From: Nocardioides sp. Kera G14
GTDB lineage: Bacteria > Actinomycetota > Actinomycetes > Propionibacteriales > Nocardioidaceae
Assembly (NCBI RefSeq): GCF_020715565.1
Contig: NZ_CP085839.1
Span: 868,001-932,000, forward strand
Direction of reading: 5' to 3'
DNA: 64,000 nucleotides
In this document: piece by piece, positions 50,122-58,745 of the stretch
How positions within the stretch are numbered: position 1 is the first letter of the stretch
How the letters are laid out: each line of letters opens with the position of its first letter
Program-made: the position numbers and the translations under genes
The notes under the pieces: model-generated
The model's input: the letters and a program-made list of their open reading frames with translations, nothing else
What the model was told of the DNA's origin: nothing
The model's database searches: none

Positions 50122-51306
50122 TCAGAGAGCGGGGGCGGCCTCCACGCACGAGGTGCTCGCGGCCAGCTCGCCGGCGTACGTCGCCACCTCCTGCACGTCG
50201 GCGACCCACTGCCGCACGACGGAGGCGTCGGCGTCTGCGGGCAGCTCACCCATGCGCAGGGCGATGGGCGGCGCGCCCGCCGGCTGGGGGACCCGCACGA
50301 CGATCGAGTGCAGCGAGTACCGCTCGCCGTCGGTGATCTCAGGCTCGTAGAGCCGGGTGGTGTCCGCGATCAGGCTCTTCAGCGTGCGGGCGTGCTGGGG
50401 CAGGCCGCCGCCCGAGGAGTACTCCCGGATCACCGACATCCGCTCGGTCGACTCCGGCGAGGTGAGCGAGAGCGAGTAGCCGCGCTCGACGACGGTCTCC
50501 AGGTTGCGGCGCAGCAGCGCCAGCGTCTCCTCGTCCTGCCCGGACGCCGAGGCGAGCCAGGCCTCGGCCTCGGGACCGTCGCTGTCGGTCAGGTAGACGG
50601 CTCCGAGCGGGGCGACGAGCGGCATCCGGTGGCCGACGGAGATCCCCGAGGTCACCGGGGAGTGGTTGGCGGTCAGGACGAAGCAGACCTCGTTGCCGCT
50701 CTTGGTGAGGACCGAGCAGTCCGCCCCGTGGGTGAGGGCGAGCGTCTCGATGCGGTCGCGCGCCAGCTCGGCCAGTCGGACCGCCGTGATGATCTCGGGG
50801 CTGGTCGGGGCGACCAGGGAGGGCGGTGAGAACCGGCCGTAGCCGCCCTGGAAGAAGAGCAGGGGGAGGGCGGGGCGGCTGACCTTCAGGTCGGTCACAC
50901 GACCGAGCACGATCCAGTGGTCACCTCCGTCCACGACGTCGTGGTGGCTGCACTCGATCCAGGCGACGGACTCCTCGAACACGGGTGATCCGCCGGGCGC
51001 CGGCGTCCATGCCACACCGTCGAACTTGTCGGGGATGCGGGACGCGAAGCGTCGGCACAGGTCCTCCTGGTCCGCGGCGAGCACGTTGACGCAGAAGCGT
51101 TCGGCCGTGGACAGACGGGCCCAGCTGCCCGAGTCCTTGGTCGGGAGGAAGGCCACCAGCGGCGGGTCCAGCGACACCGAGGTGAACGACCCGACGACCA
51201 TGCCGGCCGGGGTGCCGTCGGAGGCGATGCCCGTGACGACCGCGACGCCGGTGGGGTAGTGGCCGAGCGTCTCGCGGAACTCGGCGGATGTGAACGGACT
51301 GCTCAT
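50122..51306 (-). CDS. Flavin reductase fused to an IclR-type effector domain
   Basis: The 394-residue protein has an N-terminal flavin reductase (HpaC/HsaB-like, about residues 5-165: FRETLGHYPTGVAVVTG, GMVVGSFTSVSLDPPLVAF, SWARLSTAERFCVNVLA). A second domain (about 170-394) looks like the effector half of an IclR regulator without its DNA-binding part (EIITAVRLAELARDRIETLAL, VGHRMPLVAPLGAVYL). A reductase of this kind supplies FMNH2 to the HsaA-like oxygenases encoded nearby. By analogy with the C1 reductase of 4-hydroxyphenylacetate hydroxylase, whose extra MarR-like domain senses substrate, the IclR part may gate NADH oxidation. The ATG has GGAGGA upstream. Confidence 0.85.
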   Translation of the reverse strand: MSSPFTSAEFRETLGHYPTGVAVVTGIASDGTPAGMVVGSFTSVSLDPPLVAFLPTKDSGSWARLSTAERFCVNVLAADQEDLCRRFASRIPDKFDGVAWTPAPGGSPVFEESVAWIECSHHDVVDGGDHWIVLGRVTDLKVSRPALPLLFFQGGYGRFSPPSLVAPTSPEIITAVRLAELARDRIETLALTHGADCSVLTKSGNEVCFVLTANHSPVTSGISVGHRMPLVAPLGAVYLTDSDGPEAEAWLASASGQDEETLALLRRNLETVVERGYSLSLTSPESTERMSVIREYSSGGGLPQHARTLKSLIADTTRLYEPEITDGERYSLHSIVVRVPQPAGAPPIALRMGELPADADASVVRQWVADVQEVATYAGELAASTSCVEAAPAL

Positions 51307-51713
51307 GATTCCTCCAGGCTGGCGACGGCTGCATCGGCGCAGCGTCGATCGATCTCGGGTGGGCCTCCGCTCACCCCGACGGCACCGACCACGACACCGC
51401 CGCGCCGGATCGGTACGCCGCCGTCGAGCGTCACCGGCCGCCAGGCGAGCTCGTCCGAGGCGATGTCGAAGACCTCTGGCCAGGTCTCGGCCAGTCCCGT
51501 CAGCTCGACGCACGGCCGGCCGAAGCGGGCCGACGTCCGAGCCTTCGCGCGGGCCGCGGCTGCGGTGAACCACGAGGCCGAGTGATCGCGCAGGACGACC
51601 AGGTCGTCGCCGTACGCGTCGACGACGGCCACGGCACCGGTCTGGCCGGCCTCCGCGGCTGCAGTCCGAGCGGCGGACGCCACTCGCACCGCGTCGTCGT
51701 GCTCGAGGGTCAT
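51303..51713 (-). CDS. GlcG/HbpS family protein
   Basis: The 136-residue protein matches the GlcG/HbpS (DUF336) fold: GAVAVVDAYGDDLVVLRDHSAS, AAARAKARTSARFGRP, GGVPIRRGGVVVGAVGVSGG. Homologues bind haem or corrinoids or accompany diol and aromatic degradation, with no agreed function. It is coupled by overlaps to both the ATPase gene before it and the reductase fusion after it, so it belongs to the import and catabolic operon. Confidence 0.83.
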   Translation of the reverse strand: MTLEHDDAVRVASAARTAAAEAGQTGAVAVVDAYGDDLVVLRDHSASWFTAAAARAKARTSARFGRPCVELTGLAETWPEVFDIASDELAWRPVTLDGGVPIRRGGVVVGAVGVSGGPPEIDRRCADAAVASLEES

Positions 51714-52546
51714 CGCGGTGCGCCGGCCTCGACCACGGCCGTGGCGTTGCCCTCGGGTGCGTCGACCGTGACGACCTCCGCCGGCTTGCGGATCAGCTGG
51801 TAGACCTCCGAGCGCAGTTCGGCGAACCGGTGCTCGGACTTGGTGCTCAGCTGGTCACGCGGCGTGGGCAGGTCGACGGGGATCAGCGCGGCGATGGTCG
51901 CCGGCTTGCCCGACAGCACGAGGACGGTGTCGGCGAGGTAGACGGCCTCGTCGATGTCGTGGGTCACGAGCAGCACGGTGATGCCGAGCTCGTCACGCAC
52001 CTTGAGGACGAGGTCCTCCAGGTCGGAGCGTGTCTGGGCGTCGACCGAGGCGAACGGCTCGTCCATGACGATGACCTTCGGGTTGAAGGCGAGCGCGCGG
52101 GCGATGGCCACGCGCTGCTGCATGCCGCCGGAGAGCTGCCAGGGGTAGGAGCCGCAGAAGTCGACGAGGCCGACCTTCTCCAGCGCGTCGGTGGCGATCT
52201 GCTTGCGCTCCTTCTTCGCGACGCCGGCGGAGCGCAGCGGCAGCATCACGTTGTCGATCACCGAGAGCCACGGCATCAGGGAGCGGCTGTAGTCCTGGAA
52301 GACGATCGCCATCCCCTTCGGCGTCCCGTTGACGACCTGGGCGTCGAAGCGGACCTGGCCCTGGGTCGGCCGCTGGAGGCCGGTCAGGCACTGCAGGAGG
52401 GTCGTCTTGCCGACGCCGGACGGGCCGACGATGCAGACGAACTCGCCCTTGCCGACGCTGAAGTCGAGGCGCTCCCAGATCTGCCGTGGGCCGTAGGCGT
52501 GGCCCAGCCCCTCGACCTCGAGGATCGCGTTCTCCTGCTGGTTCAT
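51710..52546 (-). CDS. ABC transporter ATP-binding protein (NitT/TauT type)
   Basis: The 278-residue protein has Walker A GPSGVGKTT (about residue 42), FQDYSRSLMPWLS (Q loop), signature LSGGMQQRVAIARAL, VIVMDEPFASVD and LLVTHDIDEAVYL. This is the ATPase class of nitrate, taurine and alkanesulfonate or aromatic sulfonate importers (SsuB/NrtD). The ATG at 52546 has GGAGGA upstream. It overlaps the permease stop and the following gene, within a six-gene minus-strand operon. Confidence 0.92.
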   Translation of the reverse strand: MNQQENAILEVEGLGHAYGPRQIWERLDFSVGKGEFVCIVGPSGVGKTTLLQCLTGLQRPTQGQVRFDAQVVNGTPKGMAIVFQDYSRSLMPWLSVIDNVMLPLRSAGVAKKERKQIATDALEKVGLVDFCGSYPWQLSGGMQQRVAIARALAFNPKVIVMDEPFASVDAQTRSDLEDLVLKVRDELGITVLLVTHDIDEAVYLADTVLVLSGKPATIAALIPVDLPTPRDQLSTKSEHRFAELRSEVYQLIRKPAEVVTVDAPEGNATAVVEAGAPR

Positions 52547-53325
52547 CACTTTCCTCCAAGGTTGTGGGCGGTCATTCCCTTGTGCCATCCGAGGACACGG
52601 TTCTCGACCAGGGTGAAGAGCTTGCTGAGGATGTAGCCGAGGATCCCGAGCGCGATGATCCCGGCCCACATGTCCGCGAAGCGGAAGGAGCGGTAGGCGA
52701 GCAGTGTGAAGCTGCCGACACCGCCCGGGTCGCCGACCATCTCCGTGACGGTCATGGCGACGATGCCGATGGCGAGCGCGGTCCTCGCGCCGGCGAACAC
52801 CTGGGGTGCCGCGTTCGGCAGGATGATGTAGCGGATCCGGTCGCGCAGACTCAGCCGGTAACTGGTGGCGACGTCCTTGAGCAGTGGCTCGACCGAGCGC
52901 ACACCGTCGACGGCGTTGAGCAGGATCGGCCAGGTGCAGACCATCGCGATGGTGAAGGTCTTGAAGGAGTCACCCAGGCCGAGCACCAGCATGATGACCG
53001 GCATCAGGGCGACGCCGGGCGTGGCACGCATCAGCTCCACGTAGGGCCGGGTGGCGTTGTCGAGCCAGTGCACCGTGCCGAGCAGGACGCCGAGCGCCGT
53101 GCCGACCACGCATGCCGCACCGAAGCCGATCGCGAGGCGTCGCAGGCTGGGAACGATGTCGGTGTGGAAGCCGTCCCAGATCCAGATCTCCTTGCACCGC
53201 TCGAGGATCGTCTGCAGCGGCGGGAAGTAGGGGTTGATGCTGTTGGCGCTGGCGAACCACCACGCGACCAGCAGCACGATGGGGAGCCAGATCTCCCAGC
53301 TCACGAGGCGGACGTAGCGGATCAT
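52546..53325 (-). CDS. ABC transporter permease (NitT/TauT type), second copy
   Basis: The 259-residue membrane protein has about six helices and the EAA-type loop (SYRLSLRDRIRYIILPNAAPQVFAGARTALA), placing it in the BPD_transp_1 family with NitT/TauT permeases. The ATG at 53325 is preferred over an in-frame GTG at 53361 because it overlaps the upstream gene by 4 bases. With the permease at 53322 it should form a heterodimeric channel, as each is clearly distinct. Confidence 0.9.
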   Translation of the reverse strand: MIRYVRLVSWEIWLPIVLLVAWWFASANSINPYFPPLQTILERCKEIWIWDGFHTDIVPSLRRLAIGFGAACVVGTALGVLLGTVHWLDNATRPYVELMRATPGVALMPVIMLVLGLGDSFKTFTIAMVCTWPILLNAVDGVRSVEPLLKDVATSYRLSLRDRIRYIILPNAAPQVFAGARTALAIGIVAMTVTEMVGDPGGVGSFTLLAYRSFRFADMWAGIIALGILGYILSKLFTLVENRVLGWHKGMTAHNLGGK

Positions 53326-54185
53326 CGGCGCACCTTGTCTCGTTCGGAGGGGTGCCACCACAGCGCACGGCGCTGGACGGTGACGAGCAGGATGTTCAGC
53401 AGCACACCGAGGAGCGCGGCGGCGAACATGTAGACGAAGAGCTTCTCGGGCGCGTGCGCCTCGTACATGCGGAAGAGCGCGAGGCCGATGCCGCCGGTCT
53501 GCCCGAAGTACTCGGCGGTCACCGCGAGGATCAGACTGACGGTCGCGGCGATGCGCAGGCCGGTCATGAGGAACGGCAGCGACGAGGGCGCGAAGACGAA
53601 GCGGAACCGCTCGACCGGGCTGAGCCGGAACGCCTTCGCGACCTGCCGCAGCTGGGAGCTGGCCTGCTGCACGGCGTACGTCGCCTGGATGATGAGCGGC
53701 CAGACCGCACCGAAGACGACCAGGCCGATCGCCATGGTCCGGGTGTTGCCGAACTCGAGCAGCAGGATCGGGATCACCGCGGTGCCGGGGATCGTGCGGC
53801 CGAAGTCGACGAGGAAGTTGGTGCTGAGCATCGTGCGGCGGCTCGACCCGATCAGGAAGCCGAGTGGGATCCCGACGATCACAGAGATCAGGAATCCGGA
53901 GACCGCAGTGATGACGGTGCTGACCACGGCGCCCCAGAAGTCACTGGTCGGCACCAGGTCGAACGCGGTCTGCAGGGTGAGGAGCGGCGTCGGGAAGCCG
54001 GCGCTCGAGCCCGGTCCCTTCGCGAACCACGTCCACACCGCGAGGACGACGACCAGAGCGCCGAGCTTCTGGGCGAAGGACACCAGCCGGGCCCGTGCGC
54101 TGGAGCGGGCCGCGGCGGGGGCCGCCCCCCGGCCGGGAGTGGCTCCCGGCCGGGTGGCGGTCTCGCCGAGGGTGGCGATACTCAC
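53322..54185 (-). CDS. ABC transporter permease (NitT/TauT type), first copy
   Basis: The 287-residue permease has an Ala/Arg-rich N-terminal extension of about 35 residues, then six helices and the coupling loop AFRLSPVERFRFVFAPSSLPFLMTGLRIAATVSLILA. The GTG at 54185 overlaps the stop of the substrate-binding protein gene. A two-permease NitT/TauT system is less usual than a homodimer and may mark a specialised substrate. Confidence 0.9.
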   Translation of the reverse strand: MSIATLGETATRPGATPGRGAAPAAARSSARARLVSFAQKLGALVVVLAVWTWFAKGPGSSAGFPTPLLTLQTAFDLVPTSDFWGAVVSTVITAVSGFLISVIVGIPLGFLIGSSRRTMLSTNFLVDFGRTIPGTAVIPILLLEFGNTRTMAIGLVVFGAVWPLIIQATYAVQQASSQLRQVAKAFRLSPVERFRFVFAPSSLPFLMTGLRIAATVSLILAVTAEYFGQTGGIGLALFRMYEAHAPEKLFVYMFAAALLGVLLNILLVTVQRRALWWHPSERDKVRR

Positions 54186-55174
54186 GGCAGCATGTCCGCC
54201 GGGGTGATGCCGGCAGAGCCGTCGAGCATGCCGTACTTCTTCATCCGGTCGACCGCGAACGTGACGTTGTCGTCGGTCACGGGGGTCTCCGCGAACTCAG
54301 GGTAGACCGCGGCCTGGAGCAGCTCCGACGGGATGTCCGGGATGACCTTGGCGGCCAGGGCTGCCTTGCCGGCGGTGTCGAGTGCGTTGACCGCCTTGTT
54401 GCCCGCGATGATCGCGTCCTCGAAGTCGCCGACCAGGGCGGCGTTGCTCTTCGCGAACTGCTGGGTCGAGACGAACGCGTAGGCGAGGTCCCCGCCGGCC
54501 TGGGCGTAGCTGCCGATGAAGCGGACGGTCGGGTCCTTCTTCATCGCGGTGCCGTTGGGCTCCGAGACGACGGTGGCGTCGACGTTGCCGGCCTTCAGCT
54601 GGTCGGGGCCGGTGCGGCCGGTCTCGACCCACTGGATCTTGGAGGAGTCACCGCCCGCCTCGTCGACGGCAGTGCGCAGGTCCAGCCACAGCTGGCTGTT
54701 GAGCGCCGGGACGCCGAACTTCTTGCCCTCGAGGTCCTTGAAGGACTTGATGGGGGAGTCCTTCTTCACCCAGAGCGTGGAGGTGGACCAGCCGTCCGAG
54801 TTCGGGTCGGTGCCCACGGCACCGGGAGCGACCATGGTGAACTTCGTGCCCTGCGACGCGGCGACGAGCGGGGTGGTCATGTCCATGAGGGCGAACTGCA
54901 GCTTGCCGCCGATGAGCTGCGGGGCGGCCTCAGCGGGAGTCGCGATGGTGACGAACTCGACCTTCTTGCCGTCGGCCTCGAGCGCCTTGGCGACCTCGGG
55001 GGCCTGCGCGTCCAGCCCGTTGAAGCTGGGGAAGACGCCGATCTTGATCGTGTCGCCGGTGAACTCCTTGCCGCCGGCCGCGCCCGAGCCGCCGCCGCAT
55101 GCGGTGAGGGAGGTGAGGGCAGCAGCAGCGATCGCCGCGAGGGCGATGCGTCGGGAACTGCGGTGACTGGACAT
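54182..55174 (-). CDS. ABC transporter substrate-binding lipoprotein (NrtA/SsuA/TauA-like)
   Basis: The 330-residue protein has a lipoprotein signal with lipobox LTAC (Cys26), then the NMT1/SsuA-type periplasmic-binding fold: KIGVFPSFNGLDAQAPEVAKAL, LIGGKLQFALMDMTTPLVAA, LKAGNVDATVVSEP. The protein captures the substrate outside the membrane. It is the first gene of the operon, with AAGGAGA before the ATG. It is divergent from the hydrolase gene at 55318 with a 143-bp control region between. Confidence 0.9.
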   Translation of the reverse strand: MSSHRSSRRIALAAIAAAALTSLTACGGGSGAAGGKEFTGDTIKIGVFPSFNGLDAQAPEVAKALEADGKKVEFVTIATPAEAAPQLIGGKLQFALMDMTTPLVAASQGTKFTMVAPGAVGTDPNSDGWSTSTLWVKKDSPIKSFKDLEGKKFGVPALNSQLWLDLRTAVDEAGGDSSKIQWVETGRTGPDQLKAGNVDATVVSEPNGTAMKKDPTVRFIGSYAQAGGDLAYAFVSTQQFAKSNAALVGDFEDAIIAGNKAVNALDTAGKAALAAKVIPDIPSELLQAAVYPEFAETPVTDDNVTFAVDRMKKYGMLDGSAGITPADMLP

Positions 55175-55268
55175 GGTTCTCCTTGAAGTGCCGGGGCAGT
55201 ACCGGTTCGATCCGGTGTTGGCTCCATCACACGGGCCGTCCGAGCGGCCGTCATCACCAATTCCGGCC

Positions 55269-55284
55269 AGTGAGGCAAATCACT
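55269..55284. promoter_or_regulatory. Inverted repeat in the divergent catabolic promoter region
   Basis: AGTGA-GGCAAA-TCACT lies about 20 bp before the -10 box TAACTT, where a regulator would cover the -35 region of the hydrolase promoter. A second short repeat, ACCGG-TTCGAT-CCGGT, lies at 55201-55216 near the binding-protein start. Confidence 0.45.
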
Positions 55285-55304
55285 CGGTTCCGGGGCTCCC
55301 GGAC

Positions 55305-55310
55305 TAACTT
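55305..55310 (+). promoter_or_regulatory. Putative -10 box TAACTT for the hydrolase gene
   Basis: TAACTT ends 7 nt before the ATG at 55318. Confidence 0.5.
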
Positions 55311-55317
55311 CAGGGAC

Positions 55318-56175
55318 ATGACCGAGCTGACCCAGGAGTCCACGAGCCGCACCGTGAAGACGGCCAGCGGGCAGATCCACTACCACGAGGCCGGCCCGGC
55401 CGACGCTCACGCGGTGATCATGCTCCACGGCAGCGGTCCCGGCGCCACGGGCTGGAGCAACTTCAACGGTCAGCTGCGCGCCCTCTCTGACCGCTTCCGC
55501 GTGATCGCCCCCGACATGCCCGGCTGGGGCGACTCCGACCCCGTCAGCTACGAGGAGCGCAACCACCAGCAGGCGGCGCTCGACTTCATGGACGAGCTCG
55601 GCATCGAGAAGGCGTCGTACGTCGGCAACTCCATGGGTGGGGCAACCTCCCTGCAGGTCGCCGCCCGCAACCCCGACCGCGTCGCCGGTCTGGTGACGCT
55701 CGGCGCGGGCGCCGGCGGCGTGCGCCTCTTCGGCGCGGGTGACGGCCCCACCGAGGGCCTGAAGCTGCTCCAGGGCGCCTACCGCGACCCGAGCCCGGTC
55801 GGCATGGCGAAGTTCGTCGACATCTTCGTCTACGACGAGGCGTTCAAGTCCGAGGAGCTGGTCCGGCAGCGGTCGGACAACGCGCTGCGTCATCCCGAGC
55901 ACCTGGCGAACTTCATCGCCGGGCTCGGCCGACCCCGCCGTGGGCTGGTCTCGGACGAGGAGATCGCCTCCATCACCGCGCCGACCCTGATCATCCACGG
56001 ACGCGACGACCGCGTGGTGCACTACGAGGGCAGCCTGAAGCTCTGCGCCCTGGTGCCGAACTCGCGGCTCGTGCTGATCAACCGCTGTGGCCACTGGGCC
56101 CAGGTCGAGCACGCCGCTGAGTTCAACCGCCTGCTCGCCTGCCACCTCGACGACATCAGCATCGACAACCTCTGA
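55318..56175 (+). CDS. Meta-cleavage-product-type C-C bond hydrolase
   Basis: The 285-residue alpha/beta hydrolase has the MCP hydrolase signature HGSGPGATGWSNF (about residues 38-50), nucleophile Ser105 in GNSMGGATS, the catalytic Asp in HGRDDRVV and His259 in RCGHWAQVEHA. Relatives BphD, MhpC and HsaD cleave the C-C bond of ring-opened catechols. It is the first gene of the plus-strand catabolic run, followed 14 bases later by an HsaA-like monooxygenase. The start is ATG 55318 with a leaderless -10 box. Confidence 0.9.
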   Translation: MTELTQESTSRTVKTASGQIHYHEAGPADAHAVIMLHGSGPGATGWSNFNGQLRALSDRFRVIAPDMPGWGDSDPVSYEERNHQQAALDFMDELGIEKASYVGNSMGGATSLQVAARNPDRVAGLVTLGAGAGGVRLFGAGDGPTEGLKLLQGAYRDPSPVGMAKFVDIFVYDEAFKSEELVRQRSDNALRHPEHLANFIAGLGRPRRGLVSDEEIASITAPTLIIHGRDDRVVHYEGSLKLCALVPNSRLVLINRCGHWAQVEHAAEFNRLLACHLDDISIDNL

Positions 56176-56189
56176 GTAGGGGAGCGACC

Positions 56190-57374
56190 ATGAGCAACGT
56201 TCTGCAGCGCATCGAGGAGCAGGCCGACTTCTTCTCCGACCAGGCGGAGGAGGCCGACGCGCTCGGCCGTCTGCCCGACACCACCGCGAAGATGATGCGT
56301 GAGCTCGGTGTGGTGAAGATCCTCCACCCGGCCGACTTCGGTGGCCTCGAGGGATCACCGATCGACTTCTACAAGGCGATCATGGCGATCGGCTCGCGGT
56401 CGGCCTCGGCCGGCTGGGTCGCCTCCGTGGTCGGCATCCACGCCTACCAGATGGCGCAGGCCGACCGTCGGCTCCAGGAGGAGATCTGGGGGAAGGACGG
56501 CGCTGCCTCCGACACCTGGGTCGCCTCTCCCTACGCGCCGTTCGGCAAGGCCACACCGGTCGAGGGTGGCTGGCTCTTCAGCGGCCGCTGGCCGTTCTCC
56601 TCCGGCACCGACCACTGCGACTGGGTCGTGCTCGGCGGCTTGCTCCTCGGCGAGGACGGCAAGCCCGTCGCCGGGGACCCGGTGCGGCACTTCGTCCTGC
56701 CCCGTGCCGACTACGAGATCGTCCCGGACTCGTGGAATGTGGTCGGCCTCAAGGGCACCGGGTCGAAGGACATCCTCATCAAGGACGCCTTCATCCCGGA
56801 CTACCGGATGATCGACCCGAACGCCCTCAGTGACTTCGAACTGGCGCGGAAGGCCGGACGGGATGACTCCCCGACGTACCGGATGCCCTTCCACACCATG
56901 TTCAGCGGCACCATCACGGCCGGCACCCTCGGTGCCGCGCTCGGCGTGCTGCGCGAGGCTCGCGCCTACATGAAGAGCCGCGTCACGGTGAAGGGCGTCG
57001 CCACCAACTCCGACCCGCGCCACCTCTTCGTGCTCTCCGAGGCCGCCGCCGACATCGACGCCAGCGTGATGCAGTTCCTCTCCTCGATCGAGGAGATGTG
57101 GGGCTATGCGAACCGCCGCGAGGAGATCCCGATGGACCTGCGCGTCCGCGCACGCCGGGACCAGGTCCGCTCGGCGCACCGCGCGGTCGAGGCCGCGGAC
57201 AAGCTGGTCAAGATGGCCGGTGGCAACGCCCTCCGCCTGGACAGCGCCATCCAGCGCGCCTGGCGCGACGCCCACATGGCGCTCGGTCACCAGGTCAACC
57301 AGGAGGACGTGGTCTACCAGGCCTGGGGCCTGCACGACATGGGGCTGCCGGTCCCGGCCTCCGCCCGGGTCTGA
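56190..57374 (+). CDS. HsaA-like flavin-dependent monooxygenase (acyl-CoA dehydrogenase fold)
   Basis: The 394-residue protein has the acyl-CoA dehydrogenase fold but the motifs of two-component phenol hydroxylase oxygenases (HsaA/HpaB2-like): KILHPADFGGLEG, SAGWVASVVGIHAYQMA, GWLFSGRWPFSSGTDHCDW, GLKGTGSKDILI and RVRARRDQVRSAHRAV. Such enzymes hydroxylate phenolic rings using reduced flavin from a separate reductase, here probably the IclR-fused one. The C-terminal SLL-type acyl-CoA site is absent. It is paralogous to the protein at 59609. Confidence 0.88.
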   Translation: MSNVLQRIEEQADFFSDQAEEADALGRLPDTTAKMMRELGVVKILHPADFGGLEGSPIDFYKAIMAIGSRSASAGWVASVVGIHAYQMAQADRRLQEEIWGKDGAASDTWVASPYAPFGKATPVEGGWLFSGRWPFSSGTDHCDWVVLGGLLLGEDGKPVAGDPVRHFVLPRADYEIVPDSWNVVGLKGTGSKDILIKDAFIPDYRMIDPNALSDFELARKAGRDDSPTYRMPFHTMFSGTITAGTLGAALGVLREARAYMKSRVTVKGVATNSDPRHLFVLSEAAADIDASVMQFLSSIEEMWGYANRREEIPMDLRVRARRDQVRSAHRAVEAADKLVKMAGGNALRLDSAIQRAWRDAHMALGHQVNQEDVVYQAWGLHDMGLPVPASARV

Positions 57375-57378
57375 CGCG

Positions 57379-58653
57379 GTGGCCGCGCTCACCACGCCGG
57401 ACAAGGTGAGCGAGGAGGGCTGGCGGCACGCCACGCGTGCGTTCCGGCATCCCATGTTCCGACGCTTCTGGACCGCTGCCCTCGTCTCGAACGCCGGCAG
57501 TTGGCTGCAGAACCTCGCCGTCCCCTACGTCCTCTTCCAGCTCACGCACAGCGCGCTGTGGGTGGGGCTCGCCGCGGTGGCGCAGTTCGTCCCCAATGTG
57601 CTCTGCGCGCCGTTCGGCGGTGCGCTCGCCGACCGGTTCGAGCGGCGGCGGGTCCTGCTCGTCACGCAGGCCGGGATGACGGCCGGCGCGATCGGCCTCT
57701 GGCTGCTGTGGCAGCTCGGCTACCGGGAGCCGGCAGCGATCCTCGCGCTCGTCGCAGTCGCCGGCGCCTTCCAAGGACTCACCCTCCCCGGCTGGCAGTC
57801 GTTCGTGAACGACCTCGTGCCACGGGCCGACCTCACGTCGGCGGTGGCGCTCAACTCCCTCCAGTTCAATGCCGCCCGCTCGGTCGGTCCGGCCGTAGCA
57901 GGGGTGCTCCTGGCGACGCTGGGGCCGGGGTGGGCCTTCCTCATCAACGCGGCGTCGTACGTCGCCGTCATCGGTGCCCTGCTCGTGATCCGGACCGGCG
58001 CCGCACCGGCGCCCGGCGTCCGCGCCCCGATCGTCGCCGGGTACGTCGCCGCGGTGAGGTATCTCCGCAGACAGCCGGGGATCCAGGCCGCGATCCTGGT
58101 CTCGATCCTCGTCGGCATCCTCGGCAACCCGGTCTTCAGCCTCACGGTGGTCTTCGCCAGTGAGGTCTTCAAGGTGGGAGCGGTCGGCCTCGGCCTGCTC
58201 AACGCCGCGCTCGGTGTGGGAGCCGTGCTCGTCGCGCCGATGGTCGCCGGTGGTCGGCGTGCGGGCCTCGCCCGCAACGTGCGCTGGACGTTCATCCTCT
58301 ACGCGGCCGCCCTGGCGGCCTTCGCCGCCACGACCCACGCCGTGGTGGCCGGCCTCGCGCTCGTGGTCGTCGGCGGCTGCTTCATGGCGGCCATCTCGTC
58401 GGCCAACACCGCGATCCAGCTCATCGTCGCCGACCACATGCGCGGCCGGGTCCTCGCGCTCCGGATCACTCTCTACTCCACCTCGCTCCCGCTGGGCACG
58501 TTCGTGCAGAGCTGGCTCTCCGACCTCGTCGGCGTACGCCAGGCGATGGCCGGCTCGGCGGCCTGCATGCTGGCCGTCGGGCTGGTCGTGGCGTTCTGGC
58601 GGGGCGGCGCGATCGCCCGCCGACTCGACGACCCGCACGATGAGTCGAACTGA
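57379..58653 (+). CDS. MFS transporter (EntS-like)
   Basis: The 424-residue protein has about twelve membrane helices, the MFS_3-type start RFWTAALVSNAGSWLQNLAVPYVLFQLTHSALWVG (seen in parts), GGALADRFERRRVLL between helices 2 and 3, and MRGRVLALRI. EntS-like carriers export siderophores or small aromatic compounds. GTG 57379 is 4 bases after the monooxygenase stop, so co-transcription is likely. It might export toxic intermediates or import substrate; direction cannot be told. Confidence 0.85.
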   Translation: MAALTTPDKVSEEGWRHATRAFRHPMFRRFWTAALVSNAGSWLQNLAVPYVLFQLTHSALWVGLAAVAQFVPNVLCAPFGGALADRFERRRVLLVTQAGMTAGAIGLWLLWQLGYREPAAILALVAVAGAFQGLTLPGWQSFVNDLVPRADLTSAVALNSLQFNAARSVGPAVAGVLLATLGPGWAFLINAASYVAVIGALLVIRTGAAPAPGVRAPIVAGYVAAVRYLRRQPGIQAAILVSILVGILGNPVFSLTVVFASEVFKVGAVGLGLLNAALGVGAVLVAPMVAGGRRAGLARNVRWTFILYAAALAAFAATTHAVVAGLALVVVGGCFMAAISSANTAIQLIVADHMRGRVLALRITLYSTSLPLGTFVQSWLSDLVGVRQAMAGSAACMLAVGLVVAFWRGGAIARRLDDPHDESN

Positions 58654-58688
58654 TTTTCCGCTCTGTGCCACAAGCCGACCGCAGCCTT

Positions 58689-58700
58689 CACCGGCCGGTG
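58689..58700. promoter_or_regulatory. Perfect 12-bp palindrome before the dioxygenase gene
   Basis: CACCGGCCGGTG lies 45 bp before the ATG at 58746, in the 92-bp gap after the MFS gene. It may mark a second regulated promoter for the downstream genes. Confidence 0.4.
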
Positions 58701-58745
58701 CAGAGTGATCGAGAGCACACCACACACACCCTGATGGGAGTTCCC

